Assembly (NCBI GenBank): GCA_031403155.1
Contig: JANNSX010000312.1
Location: forward strand, 1 to 8,608
Length of the DNA stretch: 8,608 nt
Source: JANNSX01 sp031403155
GTDB taxonomy: Bacteria > Pseudomonadota > Alphaproteobacteria > Rhizobiales > Hyphomicrobiaceae
Direction: 5' to 3'
In this document: positions 1 to 5,892 of the stretch, piece by piece
Layout: each line of letters starts with the position of its first letter
Position numbering within the stretch: position 1 is the first letter of the stretch
Position numbers and translations under genes: made by a program
Notes under the pieces: model-generated
What the model was told of the DNA's origin: nothing
What the model saw: only the letters and a program-made list of their open reading frames with translations
The model's database searches: none

Positions 1-738
1 CGAGGGCACATAGTCCGCCGCGAAGCCGCCGCCGACATTGAGCGTCTCCAGATGCACGCCCGCCTCACGGGCGATTTCGGCCGCCGTCGCGATGTGACGG
101 CGATAGGCCTCGGGGTCCGTGCATTGCGAGCCGGGATGGAAGGTCATGACCGCCTTGAGGCCGGCCTCGTGGACTATGCGCATCAGCTCAACGGCGAGAG
201 CCGGACGGGCGCCGAACTTGGAGGAGAACTCGTGCACGGCACCGCCGCCGGTCGCCAGGCAAAAGCGCACGGCGATCTCGACCGACGTATCGCCGCCCGT
301 CACGGCCAGGATCTTCTCGATCTCGGGCACGCTATCGGCGGAGAAGCGGCGGACGCCATAGGCCCCATACGCCTTGGCGATCTCGGCACGGGCCTTGATG
401 GGATTGTGGTAGTGGAGGCGTGCGCGCGGCGCGACATGGCGCACCGTCTCGATCTCCTTCAACGAGGCGACATCGAAGATCTTGAGGCCGGCGCCGGCCA
501 TGGTGAGCAGCACCTCGGGGTCCGGGTTCGACTTGACCGCGTAGGAGACGTCGCCCGGAAAGCCCTTGATGAAAGCCGCGACGCGATCGGCAAGCGCCGG
601 CCGGTCGAAACAGAACACCGGCTTATCCGGCATCAGCCGGCGCGCCACGTCCATGGCGTCGGCATATGCCGCCGGAAGACGCGAACGCCCGAGCCGAGCG
701 ACGGTTCCACCAGCACCAGTGATCTGCGGCTTGTTCAT
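1..738 (-). CDS. Type III PLP-dependent decarboxylase, ornithine/lysine decarboxylase-like (partial, C-terminus outside window)
   Basis: This is the N-terminal 246 residues of an alanine-racemase-fold decarboxylase; the frame runs open off the left edge. Visible motifs follow the ornithine decarboxylase order: YAVKSNP at residues 66-72, with K69 as the presumed PLP Schiff-base lysine; FDVAS at 88-92; HNPIK at 111-115; SKFGA at 173-177; HPGSQCTDPE at 201-210; and the phosphate-binding LNVGGGF at 233-239. FDVAS, SKFGA and the CTDPE extension fit the ornithine/lysine decarboxylase branch better than diaminopimelate decarboxylase (LysA). The expected reaction is decarboxylation of ornithine, lysine or a related amino acid in the cytoplasm, feeding polyamine synthesis. 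The ATG follows a strong GGAGGG about 6 nt upstream. It diverges from an Lrp/AsnC regulator, a plausible controller. Exact substrate is not decidable because the C-terminal active-site half (the DxxD-like and CGPTCD-like region) lies outside the window. Confidence 0.9.
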   Translation of the reverse strand, partial: MNKPQITGAGGTVARLGRSRLPAAYADAMDVARRLMPDKPVFCFDRPALADRVAAFIKGFPGDVSYAVKSNPDPEVLLTMAGAGLKIFDVASLKEIETVRHVAPRARLHYHNPIKARAEIAKAYGAYGVRRFSADSVPEIEKILAVTGGDTSVEIAVRFCLATGGGAVHEFSSKFGARPALAVELMRIVHEAGLKAVMTFHPGSQCTDPEAYRRHIATAAEIAREAGVHLETLNVGGGFAADYVPS

Positions 739-878
739 TCAAGGACCCTCCAGGTTTGTGAAAGCGAATCTCAGTGCGCAACAAGATGATGGTTTCATGT
801 GACGGTTGATATCCGTGGAACTGAGTCATATGACGGCTGGGGGCTGCGAATCGACGGCTGGCCCGTCAGAAAGACGAA
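739..878. promoter_or_regulatory. Divergent control region with three helically spaced GACGGYTG direct repeats
   Basis: This 140-bp spacer lies between the divergent decarboxylase and Lrp/AsnC genes. GACGGTTG occurs at 801-808, GACGGCTG at 832-839 and again at 853-860. The spacings are 31 and 21 bp, close to three and two turns of B-DNA. The first two copies sit in a longer 14-bp match (795-808 and 826-839, 12 of 14 identical, TCATRTGACGGYTG). The second and third share GACGGCTGG exactly. Lrp-family octamers commonly bind several sites on one DNA face, so these are candidate autoregulatory sites. That role is inferred from spacing and position. I see no convincing sigma-70 promoter in either direction. 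TTGATA 806-811 with ATATGA 828-833 (16-nt spacer) is the best weak plus-strand candidate. Confidence 0.5.
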
Positions 879-1307
879 ATGGCGACCGACAAAGACAGAC
901 AACTGATCGCGCTGCTTCGACTGAACGCCCGTGAGTCGACGGCGTCGCTGGCGCGCAAGCTCGGCGTCTCCCGCACGACCGTGCAGGACCGCCTCAAGAA
1001 GCTTGAGCGCGACGGCACGATCGAGGGCTACTCGCTGAAGCTCAAGGGCGGCGGCACAAAGGGCGTCAAGGCCTTCGTCATCATCGAGGTCGAGCCCCGG
1101 CGGATTGCCGATGTGATCACGACCTTGAAAAAGTTCCCCGAGGTCGAGACGCTCTACAGCGTCTCCGGCAAATTCGATCTCATCGCCATGCTGGCGGCGG
1201 AGAGCGCGGAAGACCTCGACGAGGTGCTCGACCGCATCGGCGAGACGACCGGGGTGGAGGAGACGGAGTCGGCGATTATTCTGTCGACGAAGCTGGATCG
1301 GAGGTAG
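879..1307 (+). CDS. Lrp/AsnC family transcriptional regulator
   Basis: The product has 142 residues, a typical length for single-domain-pair Lrp/AsnC regulators. The N-terminal winged helix-turn-helix covers about residues 4-50; the recognition helix is SRTTVQDRLKKLERDGTI at 31-48, matching the family pattern of helix followed by wing. The C-terminal RAM (ligand-binding and oligomerization) domain runs from about 64 to 138, with the GKFDLIAML strand at 97-105 and the closing LSTKLDRR. Proteins of this family bind amino acids or related effectors and form dimers to octamers on DNA. The gene diverges from an amino acid decarboxylase, so local control of that enzyme and of itself is the simplest inference. 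The start is an ATG with only a weak purine stretch (AGAAAGA, 868-874) before it. The first residues MATDKDRQLIALL fit the usual N-terminus, which supports the start. Confidence 0.93.
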   Translation: MATDKDRQLIALLRLNARESTASLARKLGVSRTTVQDRLKKLERDGTIEGYSLKLKGGGTKGVKAFVIIEVEPRRIADVITTLKKFPEVETLYSVSGKFDLIAMLAAESAEDLDEVLDRIGETTGVEETESAIILSTKLDRR

Positions 1308-1341
1308 GGTGAATTAGAATGTCGTCGCCTGGAGCATGATG

Positions 1342-1719
1342 ATGCAAGACCGATTTTTGAAGCGCTTGCGCAAGAAGGCCAAGAAGGGCGTGCGGGGCTG
1401 GCCAGTTGCGACAATCGCCTTCTATGGGCCGGACTTGAGCCGGGCCAGCAAGGTCGCCGTCGGCATCATACCTCATCAGGACGCTGAGCCGCTCGAAATG
1501 CGCGACTGGAGGCTTGCGACCGGCGACGTGCGCTCTGATCCGCAAATCGGGATCGAGATCATCGAGTTCATCCAGGCCCACAGTGCTTTGTCGGTTGTCA
1601 TGGTCGATGGCATCATGGGCTGCCCGCATCAGCAAGGCATCGACTACGAAGGCGAGTGGTGCCTGGATTGCGCGTTCTGGAAGGGAAGGGACCGATATAC
1701 GGGGAAGATGATTCATTGA
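1342..1719 (+). CDS. Conserved hypothetical protein with C-terminal GCPH/CxxC cysteine cluster
   Basis: This small protein of 125 residues has no function I can assign. The N-terminus is very basic (KRLRKKAKKGVRG at 7-19), followed by an alpha/beta-looking body (ATIAFYGPD, VAVGIIP, VVMVDGIMG). The C-terminal block GCPHQQGIDY at 93-102, WCLDC at 106-110 and FWKGRDRYTG at 112-121 resembles a conserved pattern I recall from many small uncharacterized proteobacterial proteins. C94, H96, C107 and C110 could form a metal site; this is inference. Three consecutive ATG codons occur at 1336, 1339 and 1342. I chose the third because GGAG at 1331-1334 is 7 nt before it but only 1 nt before the first, which would give 127 residues. 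It lies 34 nt after the Lrp gene on the same strand and may share its transcript. Confidence 0.78.
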   Translation: MQDRFLKRLRKKAKKGVRGWPVATIAFYGPDLSRASKVAVGIIPHQDAEPLEMRDWRLATGDVRSDPQIGIEIIEFIQAHSALSVVMVDGIMGCPHQQGIDYEGEWCLDCAFWKGRDRYTGKMIH

Positions 1720-1756
1720 GGTGTGGGCGGACCTGGAAACGATCTCCCTTGTGGCC

Positions 1757-1816
1757 GCCCCTCACCCTCCCCTCTCCCCGTACGCTACGTTACGGGGAGA
1801 GGCGAAGGTGCGAGCA
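1757..1816. repeat. Palindromic intergenic repeat (CTCTCCCCG-type hairpin) between convergent genes
   Basis: A perfect 12-bp inverted repeat pairs CCTCTCCCCGTA (1771-1782) with TACGGGGAGAGG (1791-1802) around the 8-nt loop CGCTACGT. It is flanked by CCCCTCACCCTCC on the left and CGAAGGTGCGAGCAGG on the right, the usual arms of a repeat family found between genes in many Alphaproteobacteria. It lies in the 208-bp space where a plus-strand and a minus-strand gene converge. There is no T-run after the stem on either strand, so it is not a canonical intrinsic terminator. It could still fold in both transcripts and stabilise or end them. The rest of 1720-1927 shows no convincing coding sequence. 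Confidence 0.7.
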
Positions 1817-1927
1817 GGCCCCGGGTCAACCACGGCGAAGAGCGCGCCGGACAGGACGGTAGATGTCCCGTGGGTCGGACAATTGCTGGACTGGGGATTC
1901 ACGTATCGGGTGCGTAGTGGAGGGTGA

Positions 1928-3169
1928 TCAGAGCAGCGGATCGAGCGCCTCGAGCAGCCGGTCGACGTCCTTGTCGTCATTGTAGTGGACGAGCGAGATG
2001 CGCGCGACACCGACGTCCGGGTCGACACCGACCGCCTCGATCAACCGCCGCGCATAGAAGTCGGCGCCACCGCCGATGGCGATGCGGGCCTTCGCCAGCT
2101 CCAACATGACCGCCTCGGGTTTCGTCTTCTTGGGTACGAAGGCGATGGTCGCCGCCCGCTTGTGTGGCTCGGCCCTCTCGGGCCCGATGATGCGGGCGCG
2201 TTTTGTTTTCAAAAGGTCGAGCACCCGGTTGGCCATCCGGCACTCGTGGTGGTGAAAGTCCTCCATCGTTGAGCGCACGCGATCGCCGAGTGTCGCGCCC
2301 TTGACGCCGTGATGGCGCCCGACATCCTCGAGATAGTCGATGATGCCGGACGCGCAGGCGATCTCGCCGTGCTGGGGACCGGCCGGCGTCAGGCGCTTGC
2401 CGAGTTTCTCCGCATTGAAGTAATGGCCCTGGTTGGCGATCCGCTCCAGATGCTCGCGCTTCACATACATGAGACCCTGGTGCGGCCCGAACACCTTGTA
2501 GAGCGAGCAGTAATAGAAATCGACACCGAGCGCCTTCATGTCCGCGATCATATGCGGCGCGTAGGACACCGCATCGACGGCAATGCGGGCTCCGGCCTTG
2601 TGCACGAGCTTGGCCAGCGCGGCGACGTCGTTGATCTCGCCGGCAATGTTGGAGCAGTGGGTGACGCAAACGAGCTTGGTGCGCTTGTTGAGGAGCTTCT
2701 CCAAATCTTTGGCGTCGAGGCGGCCGGTTTCCGGATCAACGCTCCATTCGCGCACGACGATGCCGGAATTGCCGTCGGCGAGCCGCCGCCAGGCTCCGAC
2801 ATTGGCCTCGTGATCCTGGTTGGTGACGATGACCTCGTCACCTGTCGACAGCTCAGCGCGTAGCGCTTGCGCCAACACGTAAGTGTTCATCGAGGTCGAG
2901 GGGCCGAACATGATCTCGTCCGGCTCGGCGTTGAAGGCCGCCGACAGCATCGCCTGTGAGCGGTCCATGGCGCGCCCAGCTTCTGCGGATGCTGTAGAGA
3001 CCCAGTAGGGCTGTACCTTCGTCGCCGTCATGAAGTGATAGAGCTTGTCGACGACCTGCGAAGGCGCATAGGCGCCACCCGCGTTTTCAGCCATCACCCA
3101 CTGGCCAGTTTCGGGGTGGGAGAAGGCCGGGAACTGGCTGCGAATGAAGTCGAGGTCGAGGGGGCGCAT
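1928..3169 (-). CDS. Class V aminotransferase-fold PLP enzyme, cysteine desulfurase-like (VC1184-type)
   Basis: The protein has 413 residues and covers the full aminotransferase class V fold. Landmarks are ENAGGAYAP at 28-36; FGPSTSMN at 88-95; NQDHEAN with the PLP-stacking H120; THCSNIAGEIND at 170-181; VDAVSYAPH with D199 for the pyridine nitrogen; SLYKVFGPHQG with presumed PLP lysine K225; and RISLVHYN at 390-397 near the C-terminus. The set resembles the cysteine-desulfurase-like subfamily modelled as TIGR01976. True group II desulfurases carry a catalytic cysteine in the C-terminal active-site loop. The matching stretch here, IAIGGGADFYARRL at 363-376, has none, so desulfurase activity is doubtful and the substrate is unknown. 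The ATG at 3169 follows GAGAAAG. A longer frame from 3367 is open but would overlap the upstream DUF1835 gene. It follows that gene by 67 nt, probably in one operon. Confidence 0.88.
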   Translation of the reverse strand: MRPLDLDFIRSQFPAFSHPETGQWVMAENAGGAYAPSQVVDKLYHFMTATKVQPYWVSTASAEAGRAMDRSQAMLSAAFNAEPDEIMFGPSTSMNTYVLAQALRAELSTGDEVIVTNQDHEANVGAWRRLADGNSGIVVREWSVDPETGRLDAKDLEKLLNKRTKLVCVTHCSNIAGEINDVAALAKLVHKAGARIAVDAVSYAPHMIADMKALGVDFYYCSLYKVFGPHQGLMYVKREHLERIANQGHYFNAEKLGKRLTPAGPQHGEIACASGIIDYLEDVGRHHGVKGATLGDRVRSTMEDFHHHECRMANRVLDLLKTKRARIIGPERAEPHKRAATIAFVPKKTKPEAVMLELAKARIAIGGGADFYARRLIEAVGVDPDVGVARISLVHYNDDKDVDRLLEALDPLL

Positions 3170-3236
3170 GGGCTTTCTCGCTATCGAGGGGATACCTTTT
3201 AGAGCATGGCGTCCTGGCGCAGGGCAAGGCGGCTGC

Positions 3237-4319
3237 TCAGGCCGCGCTTTCGCTCGGCTCGGGCTCCGCGACCGCCTCGAGTGAAGGTTCTTCGAAGATC
3301 TCGATCGGTGCTGTAACAGGCGTTGAAACGCTCGCTCCCGGAGGCAATAGCTGTCCCAACTTCGCATCCCAGCGCCAGAGCTTGCCGTCGGTCAGGCGCG
3401 TGCCGCCCCACCAGTGATCGGTGCCGTTGTGCTTGCGGTCGTCGACCTCGCCACGCAGAACCGCCTGGCCGTAGCTCGTCAGCTTGAGCTCGCCCCGGAT
3501 GTAGCGCTGCCAGTCGATGAGGGCCATGTTGGGATTGAAGGCGACATCGGTCTTGCCTTCGATCAGCGGATAGGCGCCGTCGGCCATGCCGTCGAGCATG
3601 GCATACATCACCCAATCCTCCAGATGTGAGTTGCGCTCGACGCCGTAGTAGGCGCCGAAAAGGTCGCGCGGCGTCATCGTCTGTCGGCGCAGGAGCTCCA
3701 GCATCTGCTTCTGGGAGCGCGACAATCCCGAGGCCGTCGCCGGCAGCTCTTCGAGCGCCCGCTTGATGGTTTTGCCGAGGAAGGGCAGCGCGGAGGTTTG
3801 GTAGAGCGCCAGATCCGCCCAGGCTTCGGGCGTCGGCTGGCGGTAGGCGTCCCAGGCGACGCGGGCAAGCTCGAGGGCCTCGGGCGCCACATCAACTGCC
3901 TCATCTGCAAGGGCGAGCGCCTCTCTGTCGCTCAACTCGTCGATGAAGCCTTTGACGTGGACGGCGAGGAGTTGGCCCGGCCGGTCCTTGACGGTGCCCA
4001 GCATGTCCAGAACCTGCAACTGCTGCAGCTGGTCGAGCAGGGTGTCCTGGAAGAAGAGGACGATGTCGGTCGACGCGGCGGCCTCGGCGAGCCGCTCATT
4101 GCGCGCCTTGAAATAGTCGTGGCCAACGCGGCTGAAGCCGAAGCTTTGAAGTTGAAAGAAGGAGGCCCGATGCTTGGAGAGTGTTTCCAGGTCTTCACGT
4201 GCCGGTACGGGGCCGATGTGCAGGGGGTCGAACCAGGCAAGCACGTCGTCGGTGACGCCGGCGCGCCTGAGGCTGCCGGCGGCCTGGTCGGATGAGGTGA
4301 CAGCAAGCGGCTGATTCAT
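3237..4319 (-). CDS. DUF1835 domain-containing protein
   Basis: The protein has 360 residues and no signal peptide or membrane segment, so it is probably cytoplasmic. The N-terminal part matches the DUF1835 pattern: VTSSDQAAGSLRRAGV at 7-22 followed by WFDPLHIGPVPAREDL at 29-44, where the family usually reads W-x-D-x-L-x-x-GPVP. The middle (about 85-215) is helical. A C-terminal module at about 265-323 reads TSYGQAVLRGEVDD then HWWGGTRL and LWRWDAKLG, a pattern I recognise from DUF1835 proteins of similar length. Residues 325-360 are proline- and glutamate-rich and likely disordered. The biochemical function of the family is not known to me. It is the first gene of a minus-strand pair with the class V PLP enzyme 67 nt downstream, which suggests cotranscription and possibly a shared role. 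The ATG has only a weak ribosome-binding site (CGAG), so the exact start is slightly uncertain. Confidence 0.82.
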   Translation of the reverse strand: MNQPLAVTSSDQAAGSLRRAGVTDDVLAWFDPLHIGPVPAREDLETLSKHRASFFQLQSFGFSRVGHDYFKARNERLAEAAASTDIVLFFQDTLLDQLQQLQVLDMLGTVKDRPGQLLAVHVKGFIDELSDREALALADEAVDVAPEALELARVAWDAYRQPTPEAWADLALYQTSALPFLGKTIKRALEELPATASGLSRSQKQMLELLRRQTMTPRDLFGAYYGVERNSHLEDWVMYAMLDGMADGAYPLIEGKTDVAFNPNMALIDWQRYIRGELKLTSYGQAVLRGEVDDRKHNGTDHWWGGTRLTDGKLWRWDAKLGQLLPPGASVSTPVTAPIEIFEEPSLEAVAEPEPSESAA

Positions 4320-4526
4320 TCTCGAAAGTCCCCCTCACGCAAGCAATCACATGCATTGCGGCCCCGCTTCAGCGGGCAGAGCCCGGCGCATGCCTCGAAC
4401 GACGGCAGAAAACGACTCAACTGGGAAGGCTCGATAGTGTCATACCGGCTGTGGCAAACTAAGGGCCAACGTGCCAACAGGAAGTTGACCGGCCTCTTCT
4501 TCCAGCCTGTGCGATCCGGAGACCAC
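4320..4526. other. Divergent intergenic region with two adjacent short hairpins
   Basis: This 207-bp spacer separates the minus-strand DUF1835 gene from the plus-strand transporter. Two perfect short inverted repeats sit side by side. GCAAT (4343-4347) pairs with ATTGC (4355-4359) around 7 nt, and CCCGC (4363-4367) pairs with GCGGG (4372-4376) around TTCA. Both lie closer to the DUF1835 start and could act as operator or 5' leader structure for that gene. The transporter has GGAGA at 4518-4522 before its ATG. I see no strong sigma-70 promoter. TTGACC at 4485-4490 lacks a good -10 partner. A plus-strand frame is open from ATG 4356 into the transporter, but the added residues do not look like family sequence. 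Confidence 0.35.
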
Positions 4527-5222
4527 ATGCGCAACTACAACTATTACCCGCTCGTCATGGCAGCCTTCGTCGCCGTTCTGCTCGCCTCGAGCCTCATCGG
4601 CCCGGCCAAGATCACGGAGGTCGACTTGCCGCTCTGGGGGCCGATCGCCTTCTCGGCGGCGGTCATATTCTTCCCGCTCTCCTACGTCTTCGGCGACATC
4701 CTGACCGAGGTCTACGGCTTTGCCCGCGCCCGCCGGGTCATCTGGGTGGGGTTTGCCGCGCTGATCTTCGCGGCGCTCATGAGCCAGATGATGCTCGCTT
4801 TGCCGCCGGCCTCCTTCTGGGACCAGCAGGCGGCCTACGAGACGGTGTTCGGCAACACCTGGCGGATCGTGATGGCGTCCATCGCGGCCTATCTCTGCGG
4901 CGCGCTCGTCAATTCCTACGTGCTCGCCAGGATGAAGGTCTGGCAGCAGGGGAGGCATCTGTGGGGCCGCACCGTCGGCTCGACGCTGGCCGGCCAGACG
5001 GTCGACAGCGCCATCTTCTTTCCGCTCGCCTTCTACAACTCCGGCATCCTGCCCAACGAGGCAATCCTTGCCGTGGCGGTGACGGAGCTGGTGCTGAAGG
5101 TGGGAATCGAGGCGGCGCTGACGCCTGTTACCTATGCTGTCGTCGGCCGGCTCAAGGCGGCCGAGCAGGAGGACCACTACGACCGCGATACGGATTTCTC
5201 GCCGTTCAAGGTGGGGGTGTGA
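4527..5222 (+). CDS. yhhQ: Queuosine precursor transporter, YhhQ/DUF165 (Vut_1) family
   Basis: This integral membrane protein of 231 residues has about six hydrophobic segments, roughly at 8-26, 37-57, 71-92, 112-133, 158-175 and 178-206. Hallmarks of the YhhQ family are clear: FPLSYVFGDILTEVYG at 49-64 and AGQTVDSAIFF at 155-165. The family imports queuosine precursors (preQ0 and preQ1 in E. coli YhhQ) across the inner membrane for tRNA wobble-base modification; the exact substrate here is inferred. The charged C-terminus (EQEDHYDRDTD) should be cytoplasmic. An ATG at 4356 gives a 288-residue frame, but ATG 4527 has GGAGA 4 nt upstream and places the first membrane helix directly after a short polar N-terminus, as in the family. 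No other queuosine gene is nearby. The Uma2-like gene begins 37 nt downstream and may be on the same transcript. Confidence 0.92.
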   Translation: MRNYNYYPLVMAAFVAVLLASSLIGPAKITEVDLPLWGPIAFSAAVIFFPLSYVFGDILTEVYGFARARRVIWVGFAALIFAALMSQMMLALPPASFWDQQAAYETVFGNTWRIVMASIAAYLCGALVNSYVLARMKVWQQGRHLWGRTVGSTLAGQTVDSAIFFPLAFYNSGILPNEAILAVAVTELVLKVGIEAALTPVTYAVVGRLKAAEQEDHYDRDTDFSPFKVGV

Positions 5223-5258
5223 GTGTCGCAGTGGCGATGTTTGTGCTAGGATCGCGTC

Positions 5259-5816
5259 ATGAACGTGATGGCAACCCCCAAGATGACAGTCGACGAATTC
5301 CTGGCCTGGGCCGAGGGGCGGCCGGGAAAGTACGAGCTCTACGGAGGCGTCGTGCAGCAAATGTCGCCGGAAAGGGCTGATCATGTCCGTGTCAAAGCGT
5401 CGGTGTGGCTGGCGCTGAGGCTAGCGGTTCGGCGCGCAAAACTGAACTGTGAAGCGCTGACTGACGGCATGACGGTTAGGATCGATCCGCATAAGGCCTT
5501 TGTGCCAGATGTCGTGCTCCACTGCGAGGAGAGTCTTGCCGGTGAGAGCATCGAGATCAGCAAGCCCGTCATTGTTGTCGAAGTGCTTTCGCCGAGCACG
5601 GCAAGTGCCGACGCGAGTTCCAAACTTTCGAGCTATTTCTTACTCCCATCGATCCAGCACTATCTCATCGTCGCGCCCGAGGATCGGACCGTAGTCCACC
5701 ATCGCCGGACCATTGGCGAGGTCATTGAAACGCGTGTCATCAGAGAGGGTGCGCTTGCGCTCGACCCGCCGGGGGTCAGCATCAATATTGCCGACTTCTT
5801 CGAGGACCTGCAGTAG
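5259..5816 (+). CDS. Uma2 family (DUF820) PD-(D/E)XK endonuclease-like protein
   Basis: The protein has 185 residues, normal length for Uma2/DUF820. The opening MTVDEFLAWAEGRPGKYELYGGVV at 9-32 matches the family start. The PD-(D/E)XK core is visible as E26, FVPDVV with D84, VVEVLSPST with E108, and K122 in DASSKLSSY. Nuclease activity is predicted from the fold but not established for most members. The cellular role is unknown, and such genes are often multi-copy in cyanobacteria and scattered in other bacteria. The start ATG has AGGA 7 nt upstream. TAGGAT at 5247-5252, just 6 nt before the ATG, could also be a -10 box giving a nearly leaderless transcript, though no good -35 is seen. GC counted at 5401-5700 is 58% (174/300), against 72% (217/300) at 6001-6300 in the kinase, consistent with separate acquisition. 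It ends 4 nt from the stop of a small opposing frame. Confidence 0.88.
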   Translation: MNVMATPKMTVDEFLAWAEGRPGKYELYGGVVQQMSPERADHVRVKASVWLALRLAVRRAKLNCEALTDGMTVRIDPHKAFVPDVVLHCEESLAGESIEISKPVIVVEVLSPSTASADASSKLSSYFLLPSIQHYLIVAPEDRTVVHHRRTIGEVIETRVIREGALALDPPGVSINIADFFEDLQ

Positions 5817-5820
5817 CCGG

Positions 5821-5892
5821 TCATCGCTCGATCGGCCGCACCATCAGCAGCCCCGGCACGCTCTCGCCGAAGTGGTCGTCGAACTCGATCAC
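5821..5892 (-). other. Small open frame (23 codons) overlapping the kinase stop by GTGA; possible peptide or gene remnant
   Basis: Directly after the kinase, GTG at 5892 overlaps the kinase TGA in a 4-nt GTGA junction and opens a 23-codon frame ending in TGA at 5821. It encodes VIEFDDHFGESVPGLL then MVRPIER, which looks like ordinary protein sequence although the frame is not that of the kinase. It may be a translationally coupled small peptide, the tail of a gene whose front has been lost, or chance. The frame also stays open upstream, out of frame through the last kinase codons. I do not recognise a family. The 72-bp gap holds no visible terminator. Confidence 0.25.

Noticed and set aside
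1771..1802. Intrinsic transcription terminator
   Set aside because: The stem is strong but no T-run follows on either strand, so I listed it as a palindromic repeat rather than a terminator.
1803..1927. Possible coding fragment on the minus strand in the convergent gap
   Set aside because: A frame is open but has no family resemblance and runs into the repeat, and no ribosome-binding site or plausible start was found.
3170..3367. N-terminal extension of the class V PLP enzyme from ATG 3367 (66 extra residues)
   Set aside because: The added part is read out of frame through the end of the DUF1835 gene, is arginine- and serine-rich with no family similarity, and ATG 3169 gives a normal family N-terminus behind GAGAAAG.
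4441..4470. Possible preQ1-I riboswitch before yhhQ, because AAACTAAGG at 4456-4464 resembles the conserved A-rich tail of that aptamer
   Set aside because: No upstream hairpin of the needed kind could be formed with the preceding bases, and the tail is interrupted by GGC. The match is probably chance, though a covariance-model search would settle it.
4356..4526. N-terminal extension of the YhhQ transporter from ATG 4356 (57 extra residues)
   Set aside because: The added residues are basic and unlike the family. ATG 4527 has GGAGA just upstream and leads directly into the first membrane helix.
4440..5384. Long minus-strand open frame (314 codons) opposite yhhQ
   Set aside because: It is the antisense shadow of a clearly recognised membrane protein and its sequence is rich in H, R, D and G, typical of antisense frames in GC-rich DNA.
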